Part shown: positions 1 to 6,709 of the stretch, piece by piece
How the letters are laid out: each line of letters begins with the position of its first letter
Numbering within the stretch: position 1 is the stretch's first letter
From: Simplicispira suum
Lineage (GTDB): Bacteria > Pseudomonadota > Gammaproteobacteria > Burkholderiales > Burkholderiaceae_C
Reading direction: 5' to 3'
DNA length: 64,000 bases
Assembly (NCBI RefSeq): GCF_003008595.1
Contig: NZ_CP027669.1
Location: 1,860,001-1,924,000, forward strand
Position numbers and translations under genes: made by a program
Notes under the pieces: generated by a model
Told to the model about the DNA's origin: nothing
The model's input: only the letters and a program-made list of their open reading frames with translations
Databases searched by the model: none

Positions 1-410
1 CCTTCTCCCGGCGCGTACACGCCCACCAGTCGATCGCCCGCCGCCACGTCGGGCAGCAGCGCGGCAAGCTCGGCCTGCCAGCGGGCGGCCTGCGCCGCGG
101 GCACGGGTTGCTGGCGCTGCATCTCTTCAATCGAGCGCTGGGCAATGGCTTCGGCCGAGAAGCCGCGCGCGTAGCGCAGCTCCAGGGCGAGCGCGTGCTG
201 CGCCCAGTGGGTTGGCGCAAAGCCTGGCCGCACCCACAGCGTCGCCTGGTACACCTCCAGCCCCAGAAAGCGCAGCGTGCCGCGGCCCGAGAGCTGGGCG
301 CCCGCCAAGGGCGCATCGGCAGCGGCACTGGCGAGCGCCGTGCCGAAGAAAAACAAGAGAAATAGGCCTCTTGCGCTTATGTAGTAAGCGCTAGCAGCTA
401 TCTTTTTCAT
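1..410 (-). CDS. Chalcone isomerase-like exported protein (3' end outside window)
   Basis: This is the last visible gene of the minus-strand lipid operon; the frame stays open to base 1, so about 136 residues are seen. The N-terminus (MKKIAAS..., then a hydrophobic run LFLLFFFGTALASAAA) looks like a Sec signal peptide. The mature part (GRGTLRFLGLEVYQATLWV, then LELRYARGFSAE and a basic helix) has the look of the bacterial chalcone-isomerase-like family, usually a periplasmic protein of unknown role found beside cfa-type genes. The ATG overlaps the TGA of the upstream methyltransferase (ATGA), which fits translational coupling. The first 16 or so codons coincide with a copy of the dispersed palindromic repeat. 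The family call is from memory of the pattern. Confidence 0.75.
   Translation of the reverse strand, partial: MKKIAASAYYISARGLFLLFFFGTALASAAADAPLAGAQLSGRGTLRFLGLEVYQATLWVRPGFAPTHWAQHALALELRYARGFSAEAIAQRSIEEMQRQQPVPAAQAARWQAELAALLPDVAAGDRLVGVYAPGE
360..407 (-). repeat. Dispersed palindromic repeat, copy 1 (inside a CDS)
   Basis: Read on the minus strand the segment has gatagctgctagcgctta, a short spacer, then ataagcgcaagaggcctattt. It matches copies near 9.8, 24.1, 28.5, 60.3 and 60.6 kb. The arms agcgctta / taagcgc form an imperfect palindrome. It lies wholly in the 5' coding part of the chalcone-isomerase-like gene and encodes part of its signal peptide. Confidence 0.85.
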
Positions 411-1636
411 AGTTCCGATTTGTGCAAGGTGTACTGCACCACGTCGATGTCGCCCATGGCAAACGCGGCTTCGCAATAGGCCAGGTAGAACTCCCAGATG
501 TGCAGGAAGCGCGCGTCGAAGCCCTGGCGCAGAATCTGCACGCGCTCGGCCATGAAGCGCTCGCGCCAGCGTTTCAGCGTCTCGGCGTAGTCCGCGCCAA
601 ACGCCAGTTCTTCGGTGACGGTGAGGCCTGCGACCTCGGCTTCGCGGCGGAACTCGCGCGGGCAGGGCAGGCAGCCGCCGGGGAAGATGTACTGCTGGAT
701 GAAGTCGGTCGAGCCGATGTAGCGCTCGAACAGCCGGTCGTCGATGACGATGCTCTGGATGCACGCCCGCCCGCCGGGTTTGAGCAGTTTGGCCACGGTC
801 TGAAAGTAGGTCGGCCAGTATTCGCGCCCTACCGCCTCAATCATTTCGATGGAGCAAATCGCGTCAAACGGCGCGTCGTCAATGTCGCGGTAGTCCTGCA
901 GGCGCAGGTCGTGCTGCGCGGCGGGGACGCCGAGGCGCTCCAGCCGTTGCTGGGCAAACGCCAGTTGCTCGGTCGAGAGCGTGACGCCGGTGACGCTGGC
1001 GCCAAACTCGGTCGCCGCCATTTCCGCCAGCGCGCCCCAGCCGCAGCCAATCTCCAGCACCCGATCGCCCGCTTGCACACGGGCTTCGCGCAGCGCGCGG
1101 CGCACCTTGGCTTGCTGGGCGGCGTGCAAATCCTGCGTCGGCTCGGGGCCGGAAAACAGCGCCGACGAGTAGTTCATGGTCTCGTCCAGCCAGCGTTGGT
1201 AGAAGGCGTTGCCCAGGTCGTAGTGGGCGTGGATGTTCTTCTTGCTGCCGGCGCGGGTGTTGCGGTTAAGCAGATGGCGCAGGCGGGACACCAGGCGCCC
1301 GGCCCAGTTGCCGTAGACCACGCTTTCCACCGCGTGCCGGTTGGCGATAAAGAGCTTGAGCAGGTCGGTCAGATGCGGCGTGCTCCAGTCGCCGGCGATG
1401 TAGCCCTCGGCAAAGCCGATGTCGCCCGAGCGCAGCGCCGCGCCGCAGACCTTCCAGTTGTGCAGCACGATGGCGGCGTGCGGCGCGCCACCGGGGCCAA
1501 AGTGCCGCAGGGAGCCGTCCGGCAATTGCAGCGTCAGGCTGCCGTGCTGTAGGCGCGTGAGCAGACGCAGCACGGTGCGCGCCGCGGCGGGAATGCCCGG
1601 CGGCAAGGCGAGCGGGTTGGCGGTGGTGGTGTTCAT
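407..1636 (-). CDS. cfa: Cyclopropane-fatty-acyl-phospholipid synthase-like SAM methyltransferase
   Basis: This 409-residue protein is of the Cfa/mycolic acid synthase family, which transfers a methylene or methyl group from SAM to double bonds of membrane phospholipid acyl chains. The SAM-binding motif VLEIGCGWGALAE is clear, as are the family signatures HYDLGNAFYQRWLD and MNYSSALF upstream and SIEMIEAVG and QQYIFPGG downstream. The start at 1636 is chosen because GAGGAGA lies just upstream and the ATG overlaps the DUF1365 stop as ATGA; a longer frame to 1807 runs through the neighbour. With the FAD oxidoreductase and DUF1365 genes it forms a known betaproteobacterial cluster implicated in lipid modification. 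The exact product (cyclopropane or other modified fatty acid) is not decided by sequence. Confidence 0.9.
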   Translation of the reverse strand: MNTTTANPLALPPGIPAAARTVLRLLTRLQHGSLTLQLPDGSLRHFGPGGAPHAAIVLHNWKVCGAALRSGDIGFAEGYIAGDWSTPHLTDLLKLFIANRHAVESVVYGNWAGRLVSRLRHLLNRNTRAGSKKNIHAHYDLGNAFYQRWLDETMNYSSALFSGPEPTQDLHAAQQAKVRRALREARVQAGDRVLEIGCGWGALAEMAATEFGASVTGVTLSTEQLAFAQQRLERLGVPAAQHDLRLQDYRDIDDAPFDAICSIEMIEAVGREYWPTYFQTVAKLLKPGGRACIQSIVIDDRLFERYIGSTDFIQQYIFPGGCLPCPREFRREAEVAGLTVTEELAFGADYAETLKRWRERFMAERVQILRQGFDARFLHIWEFYLAYCEAAFAMGDIDVVQYTLHKSEL

Positions 1637-2502
1637 GGCTGTCTCCTCGCTTCTCGGTGCTGGGGCGTTGTGGGGTGTTGCTGGTGGCTGATGGGCGCGG
1701 GCGGCGAGGCGGGTTTGTGGCGAAAGCCCACGCGCTTGCTCCACAGGCGCAGCGCTTGCCAATGGATGCGGGCAATCACGGCGAAGGTCATCACCGGATA
1801 GCGCCACAGTGCGCGGCGCAGCGCGGCGGGGGTGGCGGGCTCCAATGCACCGCTGACGCTGGTTTCAATCAAGGCGCCGCGCGCGTCGTCGTGGTCGATG
1901 CGCGCCACGGTGCGCAGCGCGCCGCCCTTGTCGATGAACAAAAAGCGGAAGCGGTAGCTGCCCGAAACGTCGCAGAACGGCGATACGTGAAACACTTTTT
2001 CCGCACGCAGCTCCTGGCCCCAGGCGGGCTCGTCCAGCAAATAGCAGTGGCGCTCGCCAAAGGTGTTGTTCACTTCGACGACGATGGCGCGCAGGCTCCC
2101 GTCGAGTCGTTCGCAGTACCAGAAACTCACCGGCTTGAAGGTGTAGCCCAGCACGCGCGGGTAGCAGTGCAGCCAGACTTCGCCGTCCGCGTCCTCAATG
2201 CCTTCGGCGCGCAGCAGTTGGTCCAGCCAGGCGAGCGCACCTCCCGATTTCGCTGGGCGGCCATCGCCGTGGTCCACGTCGTGAAAGCTGATGGCGCCGC
2301 GCCGGTTGACCGCCAGCGCGCCCGCGTCGCTGCCGCGCGCCAGTGCGCGCATGGGCAGCAGCAGAAAAAAGGTGGCGTAGCTGAAGCGGTGCTCTTTGGG
2401 CCGCAAACGGGTATGGCGCACCTGGCCAAAGCCAATGAGCGGCCTGGCCTGTGCGCCGGTGGCGCCAGGGCGTGCGCAGCGGGCAGCGCCAGCGGTGTTC
2501 AT
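1633..2502 (-). CDS. DUF1365 family protein
   Basis: This 289-residue protein starts MNTAGAARC and carries the family's conserved features: RHTRLRPKEHRFSYATFF near the N-terminus, then NPVSFWYC-like FKPVSFWYC, VEVNNTFGERH, and KVFHVSPFCDVSGSYRF. The biochemical function of DUF1365 is unknown, but it travels with FAD-dependent oxidoreductases and Cfa-like methyltransferases, as here. Both ends overlap neighbours by four bases (ATGA), so it sits in the middle of a tightly coupled operon. The start at 2502 is set by that overlap; upstream codons in the same frame are a shadow of the oxidoreductase gene. Confidence 0.88.
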   Translation of the reverse strand: MNTAGAARCARPGATGAQARPLIGFGQVRHTRLRPKEHRFSYATFFLLLPMRALARGSDAGALAVNRRGAISFHDVDHGDGRPAKSGGALAWLDQLLRAEGIEDADGEVWLHCYPRVLGYTFKPVSFWYCERLDGSLRAIVVEVNNTFGERHCYLLDEPAWGQELRAEKVFHVSPFCDVSGSYRFRFLFIDKGGALRTVARIDHDDARGALIETSVSGALEPATPAALRRALWRYPVMTFAVIARIHWQALRLWSKRVGFRHKPASPPAPISHQQHPTTPQHREARRQP

Positions 2503-3803
2503 GCGGCCTGCGCCAGCGGGGTGGGCAGGCTGGCGCGCACGCCCTCGGCGGCGGCGAGCCCCGATTTCAGCCCATCTTCGTGGAACCCATAGCCCGCCCA
2601 GGCGCCAGCAAACCAGGTGCGCTGCTGGCCCTGCAAGCTGCCGAGCCGGCGCTGGGCGCGGATGGCGGCGGCGTCGAACACCGGGTGGGCGTAGTCGTAT
2701 TCGCCCAGCACCTGCTCGGGTGCGATGCCGCCCACCGGGTTGAGCGAGACGACGACAGGCCGCGCAAACGGCAGCGGCTGCAGGCGGTTGATGAGGTAAT
2801 GCAGGCACACCCGCGCCGATTCCTGGCGGCCCTGCGGCGCGCGCTCGTAGTTCCAGGCGGCCCAGGCGGCGCGGCGCCGGGGCAGCACGCGGGTGTCGGT
2901 GTGCAGCACGGCGCGGTTGGCCTGGTAGCGGATGGCGCCCAGAATGGCGCGCTCTTCATGGGACGGTTCGGCCAGCAGCGCCAGCGCCTGGTCGCTGTGC
3001 GTCGCCAGCACCAGGCGGTCGAAGTGCTCGGTGCCCGTGTCGGTGGTGATGCGCACGCCGGCGGCGTCGCGCGCGATGCGGAGTACGGGGGTGTTGCAGC
3101 GCGCGTCGGGCAAGCCTTGCACGATTTTTTGCACGTACTGGCGCGAACCGCCGGCCACGGTGAACCACTGCGGGCGATTCGCCACCTGTAGCAAGCCGTG
3201 GTTGTGGCAAAAGCGAATCATGGTCGCCACCGGGAACTTGAGCATCTGGTCCGTTGGGCAGCTCCAGATGCAGCCCAGCATGGGCAGCAGGTACCAGTCG
3301 CGAAAGGCGGCTCCCAGGCGCTGCGCGTCCAGAAAGTCGCCCAGCGGCTGCGCCAGCGTGCGCTCGTCACCGGCTTCGGCAATCGCGGTGCAGATGCGGT
3401 TGAAGCGCAGCAGGTCGCGCAGCATGCCGATGAAACGCGGGTTCACCAGGTTGCGCGGCTGGGCAAAAAGGCTGGCCAGGCTGGTGCCGCTCCACTCCAG
3501 TGCCTGCGGGCCGTACACGCGCGGCACCTGCACCGAAAACGACATTTCGGAAGGCGCGGTGGCCACGCCCAGCTCGGCAAACAGCGCCAGGAGTTGCGGG
3601 TAGGTGCGCTCGTTGAGCACCAGAAAGCCGGTATCGACGCCGTGGGTGGTGGCGCCGTGCTCGCCCGGCAGCGTGACGTCCACCGTGTGCGCATGGCCGC
3701 CAAAGGTGGCGCCGGCTTCAAACAGCGTGGTCTGGGCGTGCGGCGCGAGGCGATGGGCAGCGGCCAGACCTGCGATGCCGGCGCCGACGACTGCGACCTT
3801 CAT
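2499..3803 (-). CDS. FAD-dependent oxidoreductase (NAD(P)-binding amine oxidase fold)
   Basis: The 434-residue protein begins with a textbook dinucleotide-binding motif (VAVVGAGIAGLAAAHRL), an acidic residue at the end of the second strand (LFEAG) and GGHAHT. The C-terminus has WFAGAWAGYGFHEDGLKSG, the FAD-contacting end of this family. It is the first gene of the operon with DUF1365 and cfa; the whole set is often found together and is thought to act on membrane fatty acids, although the oxidoreductase substrate is not known. A GGAGG ribosome site stands five to six bases before the ATG. The stop overlaps the next start as ATGA. Confidence 0.9.
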   Translation of the reverse strand: MKVAVVGAGIAGLAAAHRLAPHAQTTLFEAGATFGGHAHTVDVTLPGEHGATTHGVDTGFLVLNERTYPQLLALFAELGVATAPSEMSFSVQVPRVYGPQALEWSGTSLASLFAQPRNLVNPRFIGMLRDLLRFNRICTAIAEAGDERTLAQPLGDFLDAQRLGAAFRDWYLLPMLGCIWSCPTDQMLKFPVATMIRFCHNHGLLQVANRPQWFTVAGGSRQYVQKIVQGLPDARCNTPVLRIARDAAGVRITTDTGTEHFDRLVLATHSDQALALLAEPSHEERAILGAIRYQANRAVLHTDTRVLPRRRAAWAAWNYERAPQGRQESARVCLHYLINRLQPLPFARPVVVSLNPVGGIAPEQVLGEYDYAHPVFDAAAIRAQRRLGSLQGQQRTWFAGAWAGYGFHEDGLKSGLAAAEGVRASLPTPLAQAA

Positions 3804-4259
3804 GCGGGCCTCCGCGCAAGAGGCCAGGCCACTGGAAAGAAAAAAGTTGCGAAGCGCCCCGACGCGAAGAAGAGAGGGAGGGAGGAGAAGCGCCTCGGGA
3901 TTTCAATCGACCCACCGGGGGCCGAAAGGCTTCGCAACACAAAGAACTTTCGGCATTGTGCGTGCCGAATGGCTGTATCGAGTCGGGCCGACCAACGGAA
4001 GTTCCAAGAATTTCGCAGGTGTTGGCAACAAAACGTGCGGAAGTTCACGGCAGACTCCTTGGTGAACGATGCGCTGGTGTTTTTCCCACCGCATACAGGC
4101 GGCGTGCAAAAGTACGGCACAGCAACGCGAGACAGGACGCAGGCCCTGCACTTACAGTGCCGTCTGCGGTGATCCTTGCGGAGCCAGCGAAGGCCGAGAG
4201 GCCGAAAATCCCCCCATCTGACAAGACGAGAACTTCGGAGGCGATGGTTTGTATTTTCA
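3804..4259 (-). other. Long 5' leader of the lipid operon, no gene recognised
   Basis: About 450 bases separate the FAD oxidoreductase start from the candidate minus-strand promoter at about 4286-4313. Short frames exist but none has family-like sequence or a ribosome site. A perfect 10-bp inverted repeat, gttgcgaagc at 3846-3855 and gcttcgcaac at 3929-3938, could close a long stem in the leader. A purine run lies at 3868-3888. Confidence 0.4.
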
Positions 4260-4320
4260 TTTGTCTAACTAGTTTGTCTAAGACAGATATACAATTTAAG
4301 CACAATTTGTCAAACGATGT
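4260..4320. promoter_or_regulatory. Divergent promoter/operator region between the lipid operon and the CarH-like gene
   Basis: This is an AT-rich island in GC-rich surroundings. On the minus strand TTGACA (4313-4308), 16 bases, then TATATC (4291-4286) is a good sigma-70-type promoter pointing at the FAD oxidoreductase. Just downstream is the perfect palindrome TGTCT-A-AGACA (4275-4285), at the expected transcription start. The nonamer tttgtctaa occurs twice with 13-base periodicity (4260-4268 and 4273-4281), and tttgtcaaa at 4306-4314 is a related copy. The position suits a repressor operator; assigning it to the adjacent MerR/B12 regulator is inference. Confidence 0.55.
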
Positions 4321-4410
4321 CGGGCCTGTCTTTTGCCCGGCCTTTCAAGCAATACGCGCGCTGCGCTGATCTGGATTCGTTGCCATGCACCTACACGGGT
4401 ACTTTTTTCG

Positions 4411-5424
4411 ATGAACGAGCCTCTGCGTCCAGATGAAGAGGCGGCCGGCGCTTACCCGATCTCGGCGGTGGAGCGGGAAACGGGGCTGTCCAAAGACACG
4501 CTGCGTATGTGGGAGCGACGCTATGGCTTTCCCACGCCAGGGCGCGACGCGCAGGGGGAGCGCGTGTATCTGGCCGAGCAGGTGGCTCGTTTGCGGCAAC
4601 TGCGTCGCTTGATTCATGCTGGGCATCGACCGGGGCAAGTGGTGGCTCTGGCGCCACAAGCGCTGGAGGCACTGATCCAGGCGGTTTCGTCGGGTGGCCC
4701 AGACGCGGCGAGCACGGGTCCTGTGCGTGCGCGCAAAGCGCGGCGCGGCGCTGGTGTGCGGGAGCAGGCACAGATCGTTGGGCAAGAGATGCTGGCGCCA
4801 TACCTCGACTGCATCGCCGCGCACGACCCGGTCGGCCTGCGCGATCGACTCACCCGCGCCATGCTTTCACTGGGGCTGGAGCGCTGCGTGCTCGAATGCG
4901 TGGCGCCTTTGAATCGCGCCGTGGGTTTGGCCTGGGTGGAAGGGCGTTTTGAAGTGTTTGAGGAACACCTCTACACCGAATGCGTCACCGGCGTCCTGCG
5001 CAGCGCCGTGGCGGGCGTTCCGGCGGCTCGCGCGGGTGGCACGCCACGCGTGCTGCTCACGACGTTTGCCCAGGAGCAGCATGGACTGGGGCTGTTGATG
5101 CTCGAAGCGCTGTTGGCGCTGCGCGGCTGCATTTGCCTGTCGCTGGGCACCCAGACCCCTCACGCCGACATCGCGCGCGCCGCCGAGGCTTTTCGCGCCG
5201 ACATTGTGGCGCTCAGTTTCAGCGGTGTGCTGCCCCCCACGCAGGTGCGCGCCGGGCTACACGAAGTGCGGGCACAGCTGCCGATCCAGATTGCGGTCTG
5301 GGCTGGAGGCCAGGGTGCGGCTGGTTTGATGGAGGCTGTTGCGGGCGTGAAGGTGCTGCGCGAACTGGAGGATATGCCGCCAGCGCTGGCATTGTGGCGG
5401 GCGCAGCGCGAGGGCCAGGGCTAG
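4411..5424 (+). CDS. MerR-family regulator with cobalamin-binding domain (CarH/LitR-like photoreceptor)
   Basis: The 337-residue protein has an N-terminal MerR helix-turn-helix (ISAVERETGLSKDTLRMWERR, residues 17-37, then RVYLAEQVARLRQL), a helical linker, and a C-terminal B12-binding domain. It carries the two hallmarks of adenosylcobalamin light sensors: Trp175-x9-Glu185-His186 in the four-helix cap, and Glu222-x-His224-x-x-Gly227, whose histidine is the lower axial ligand. Such proteins repress as dark tetramers and release DNA when light cleaves the Co-C bond. The residue after the Trp is Val176, whereas Thermus CarH has the histidine used as upper ligand after illumination. It is divergent from the lipid operon and probably regulates it. 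The start is the ATG at 4411; no strong ribosome site is visible. Confidence 0.85.
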   Translation: MNEPLRPDEEAAGAYPISAVERETGLSKDTLRMWERRYGFPTPGRDAQGERVYLAEQVARLRQLRRLIHAGHRPGQVVALAPQALEALIQAVSSGGPDAASTGPVRARKARRGAGVREQAQIVGQEMLAPYLDCIAAHDPVGLRDRLTRAMLSLGLERCVLECVAPLNRAVGLAWVEGRFEVFEEHLYTECVTGVLRSAVAGVPAARAGGTPRVLLTTFAQEQHGLGLLMLEALLALRGCICLSLGTQTPHADIARAAEAFRADIVALSFSGVLPPTQVRAGLHEVRAQLPIQIAVWAGGQGAAGLMEAVAGVKVLRELEDMPPALALWRAQREGQG

Positions 5425-5433
5425 GGCTAGGGC

Positions 5434-6633
5434 CTAAACCATCGCCGCGAGCCGCTCGATAGGCAGTTGCATGCGCAACTCCTCCTGGGTCACGACGCCA
5501 GTGATGCGCCAGTTCGGCTGCGAAGTATCGCGGGAGATCAATTCACCCGTGGGCATGCCGCTTCGGCTTCGCACCACCGCCACGCGCGGTGTCGTGGGGG
5601 TGCTGCCGCGCCGAAGCACGACGGCGATTTCCTCGCTGGTCAGCTTGACCAGCGAGCCGGGCGGGTAAATGCCCAGCGTGTGCAGCATGGATGCGCCGGC
5701 CTCGTCCACCTGCCGGTCTTCTCCGTAGTAGCAGGCCTTGATCGCGGCAGTGACGGCCATGGGCGTGCGGCCCGCGCGCGGTGCGAGACGGGCGGCAAAA
5801 ATGTCGGTGCGCTGGACCAGGCGCGCGATCTGCGCGGCTTCGCTGCGCCCCGCCAGTGGCCCTGGGGCGCGGTCGTGGTGCTGTCGCACGGCGTCCAGCC
5901 AGACGCGGTCAGACACGCCCAGCGATGCCAGCATGCTGGCCGAGCGGTCGGCGTGGTCCTGTATCTGGGCAATCTGTGCGCCGCTGAGGGGTGCGCTCTG
6001 CTGGGCCAGGCGGTCCTGCAGTTCGGTCATGGAGATGTTCATGGAGAGCGCCACCCGGCCGGCCCGTGCTGCCTGCTCAGCGCTCCAGTGCAAGCCGTCG
6101 CGCGCCACCAGCATGCAGACGCTGGCCACCAGCAGCACATGCGTGGCGCTGTAAACCCGGGTTTCGTCGCTGGAACGCAGGATCAGCGTCAGCAAGGTGG
6201 CGTCGGGCGCGTGCAACGCAGCGCGTGCCACCTCGGTGTGCAGCGCCAGAAAGCGCGAGCCAAAGTCCGTGGCGCTGGGGTTGCTGAGCAGCTGGGTGGT
6301 TTTCCATTGCAGCTCGGGCCAGTCCACCGGGCCCTGACGGGTGCGTCCGGCCTGTGCGGGCGCGGCGCCGTCGATCTTCATGCTGGCGATCTGGCCCAGC
6401 GGCTGGTCAGAGATCAGCATCTGCTGCAACTGCGCCAGGTAGGCGCGGTGGCTCTCCTCCGACTCCTCGATATCGACGCACAGTTGCACGCCGCGCCCCA
6501 GGAGGCCTTCGATCTCATCCCTGAGCAGCACATACCCCTTGTTGGCCAGGAGCGTGCCATCGGTCCCCCGCAACGCGAAAGGCAGGGGTTGACCAAGGAT
6601 CAGCGAGGCGGGGTTGAGGGCAACGAGGTTCAT
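5434..6633 (-). CDS. Degenerate HD-GYP domain protein
   Basis: The protein has 399 residues. The N-terminal 50 residues (LILGQPLPFALRG, LLANKGYVLL) resemble the leader domain of HD-GYP proteins. The central part follows the HD-GYP order (ATHVLLVASVCMLVA, then PLSGAQIAQIQDHADRSASML, then VRQHHDRAPGPLAG, then RTDIFAARLAPRAGRTP), but the LHDIGK metal motif is replaced by ALSMNISM and no GYP remains. It is therefore probably not an active cyclic-di-GMP phosphodiesterase and may act as a binding or scaffold protein. The ATG at 6633 is preferred over the GTG at 6645 because TGAGG precedes it. It is convergent with the MerR gene, ten bases apart. Confidence 0.65.
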   Translation of the reverse strand: MNLVALNPASLILGQPLPFALRGTDGTLLANKGYVLLRDEIEGLLGRGVQLCVDIEESEESHRAYLAQLQQMLISDQPLGQIASMKIDGAAPAQAGRTRQGPVDWPELQWKTTQLLSNPSATDFGSRFLALHTEVARAALHAPDATLLTLILRSSDETRVYSATHVLLVASVCMLVARDGLHWSAEQAARAGRVALSMNISMTELQDRLAQQSAPLSGAQIAQIQDHADRSASMLASLGVSDRVWLDAVRQHHDRAPGPLAGRSEAAQIARLVQRTDIFAARLAPRAGRTPMAVTAAIKACYYGEDRQVDEAGASMLHTLGIYPPGSLVKLTSEEIAVVLRRGSTPTTPRVAVVRSRSGMPTGELISRDTSQPNWRITGVVTQEELRMQLPIERLAAMV

Positions 6634-6709
6634 AGCAGGCCTCACATTATGGAACGTGGCCCTGGCTGCTCAGCAGGGCAAAAAGGCCGTCGCGGCGGCG
6701 CTGTTTGCC

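Noticed and set aside
3800..4305. Minus-strand short frames in the gap upstream of the FAD oxidoreductase
   Set aside because: No ribosome site or family-like sequence, and one starts within the promoter region.
5412..5434. Tandem gggctag repeats at the end of the MerR-type gene
   Set aside because: Only two to three units at a stop codon; probably chance in GC-rich sequence.
6655..6709. Hairpin-like sequences between the RND pump and the HD-GYP-like gene as a terminator
   Set aside because: Stems are short, or the T-run is on the wrong side for the minus-strand operon.
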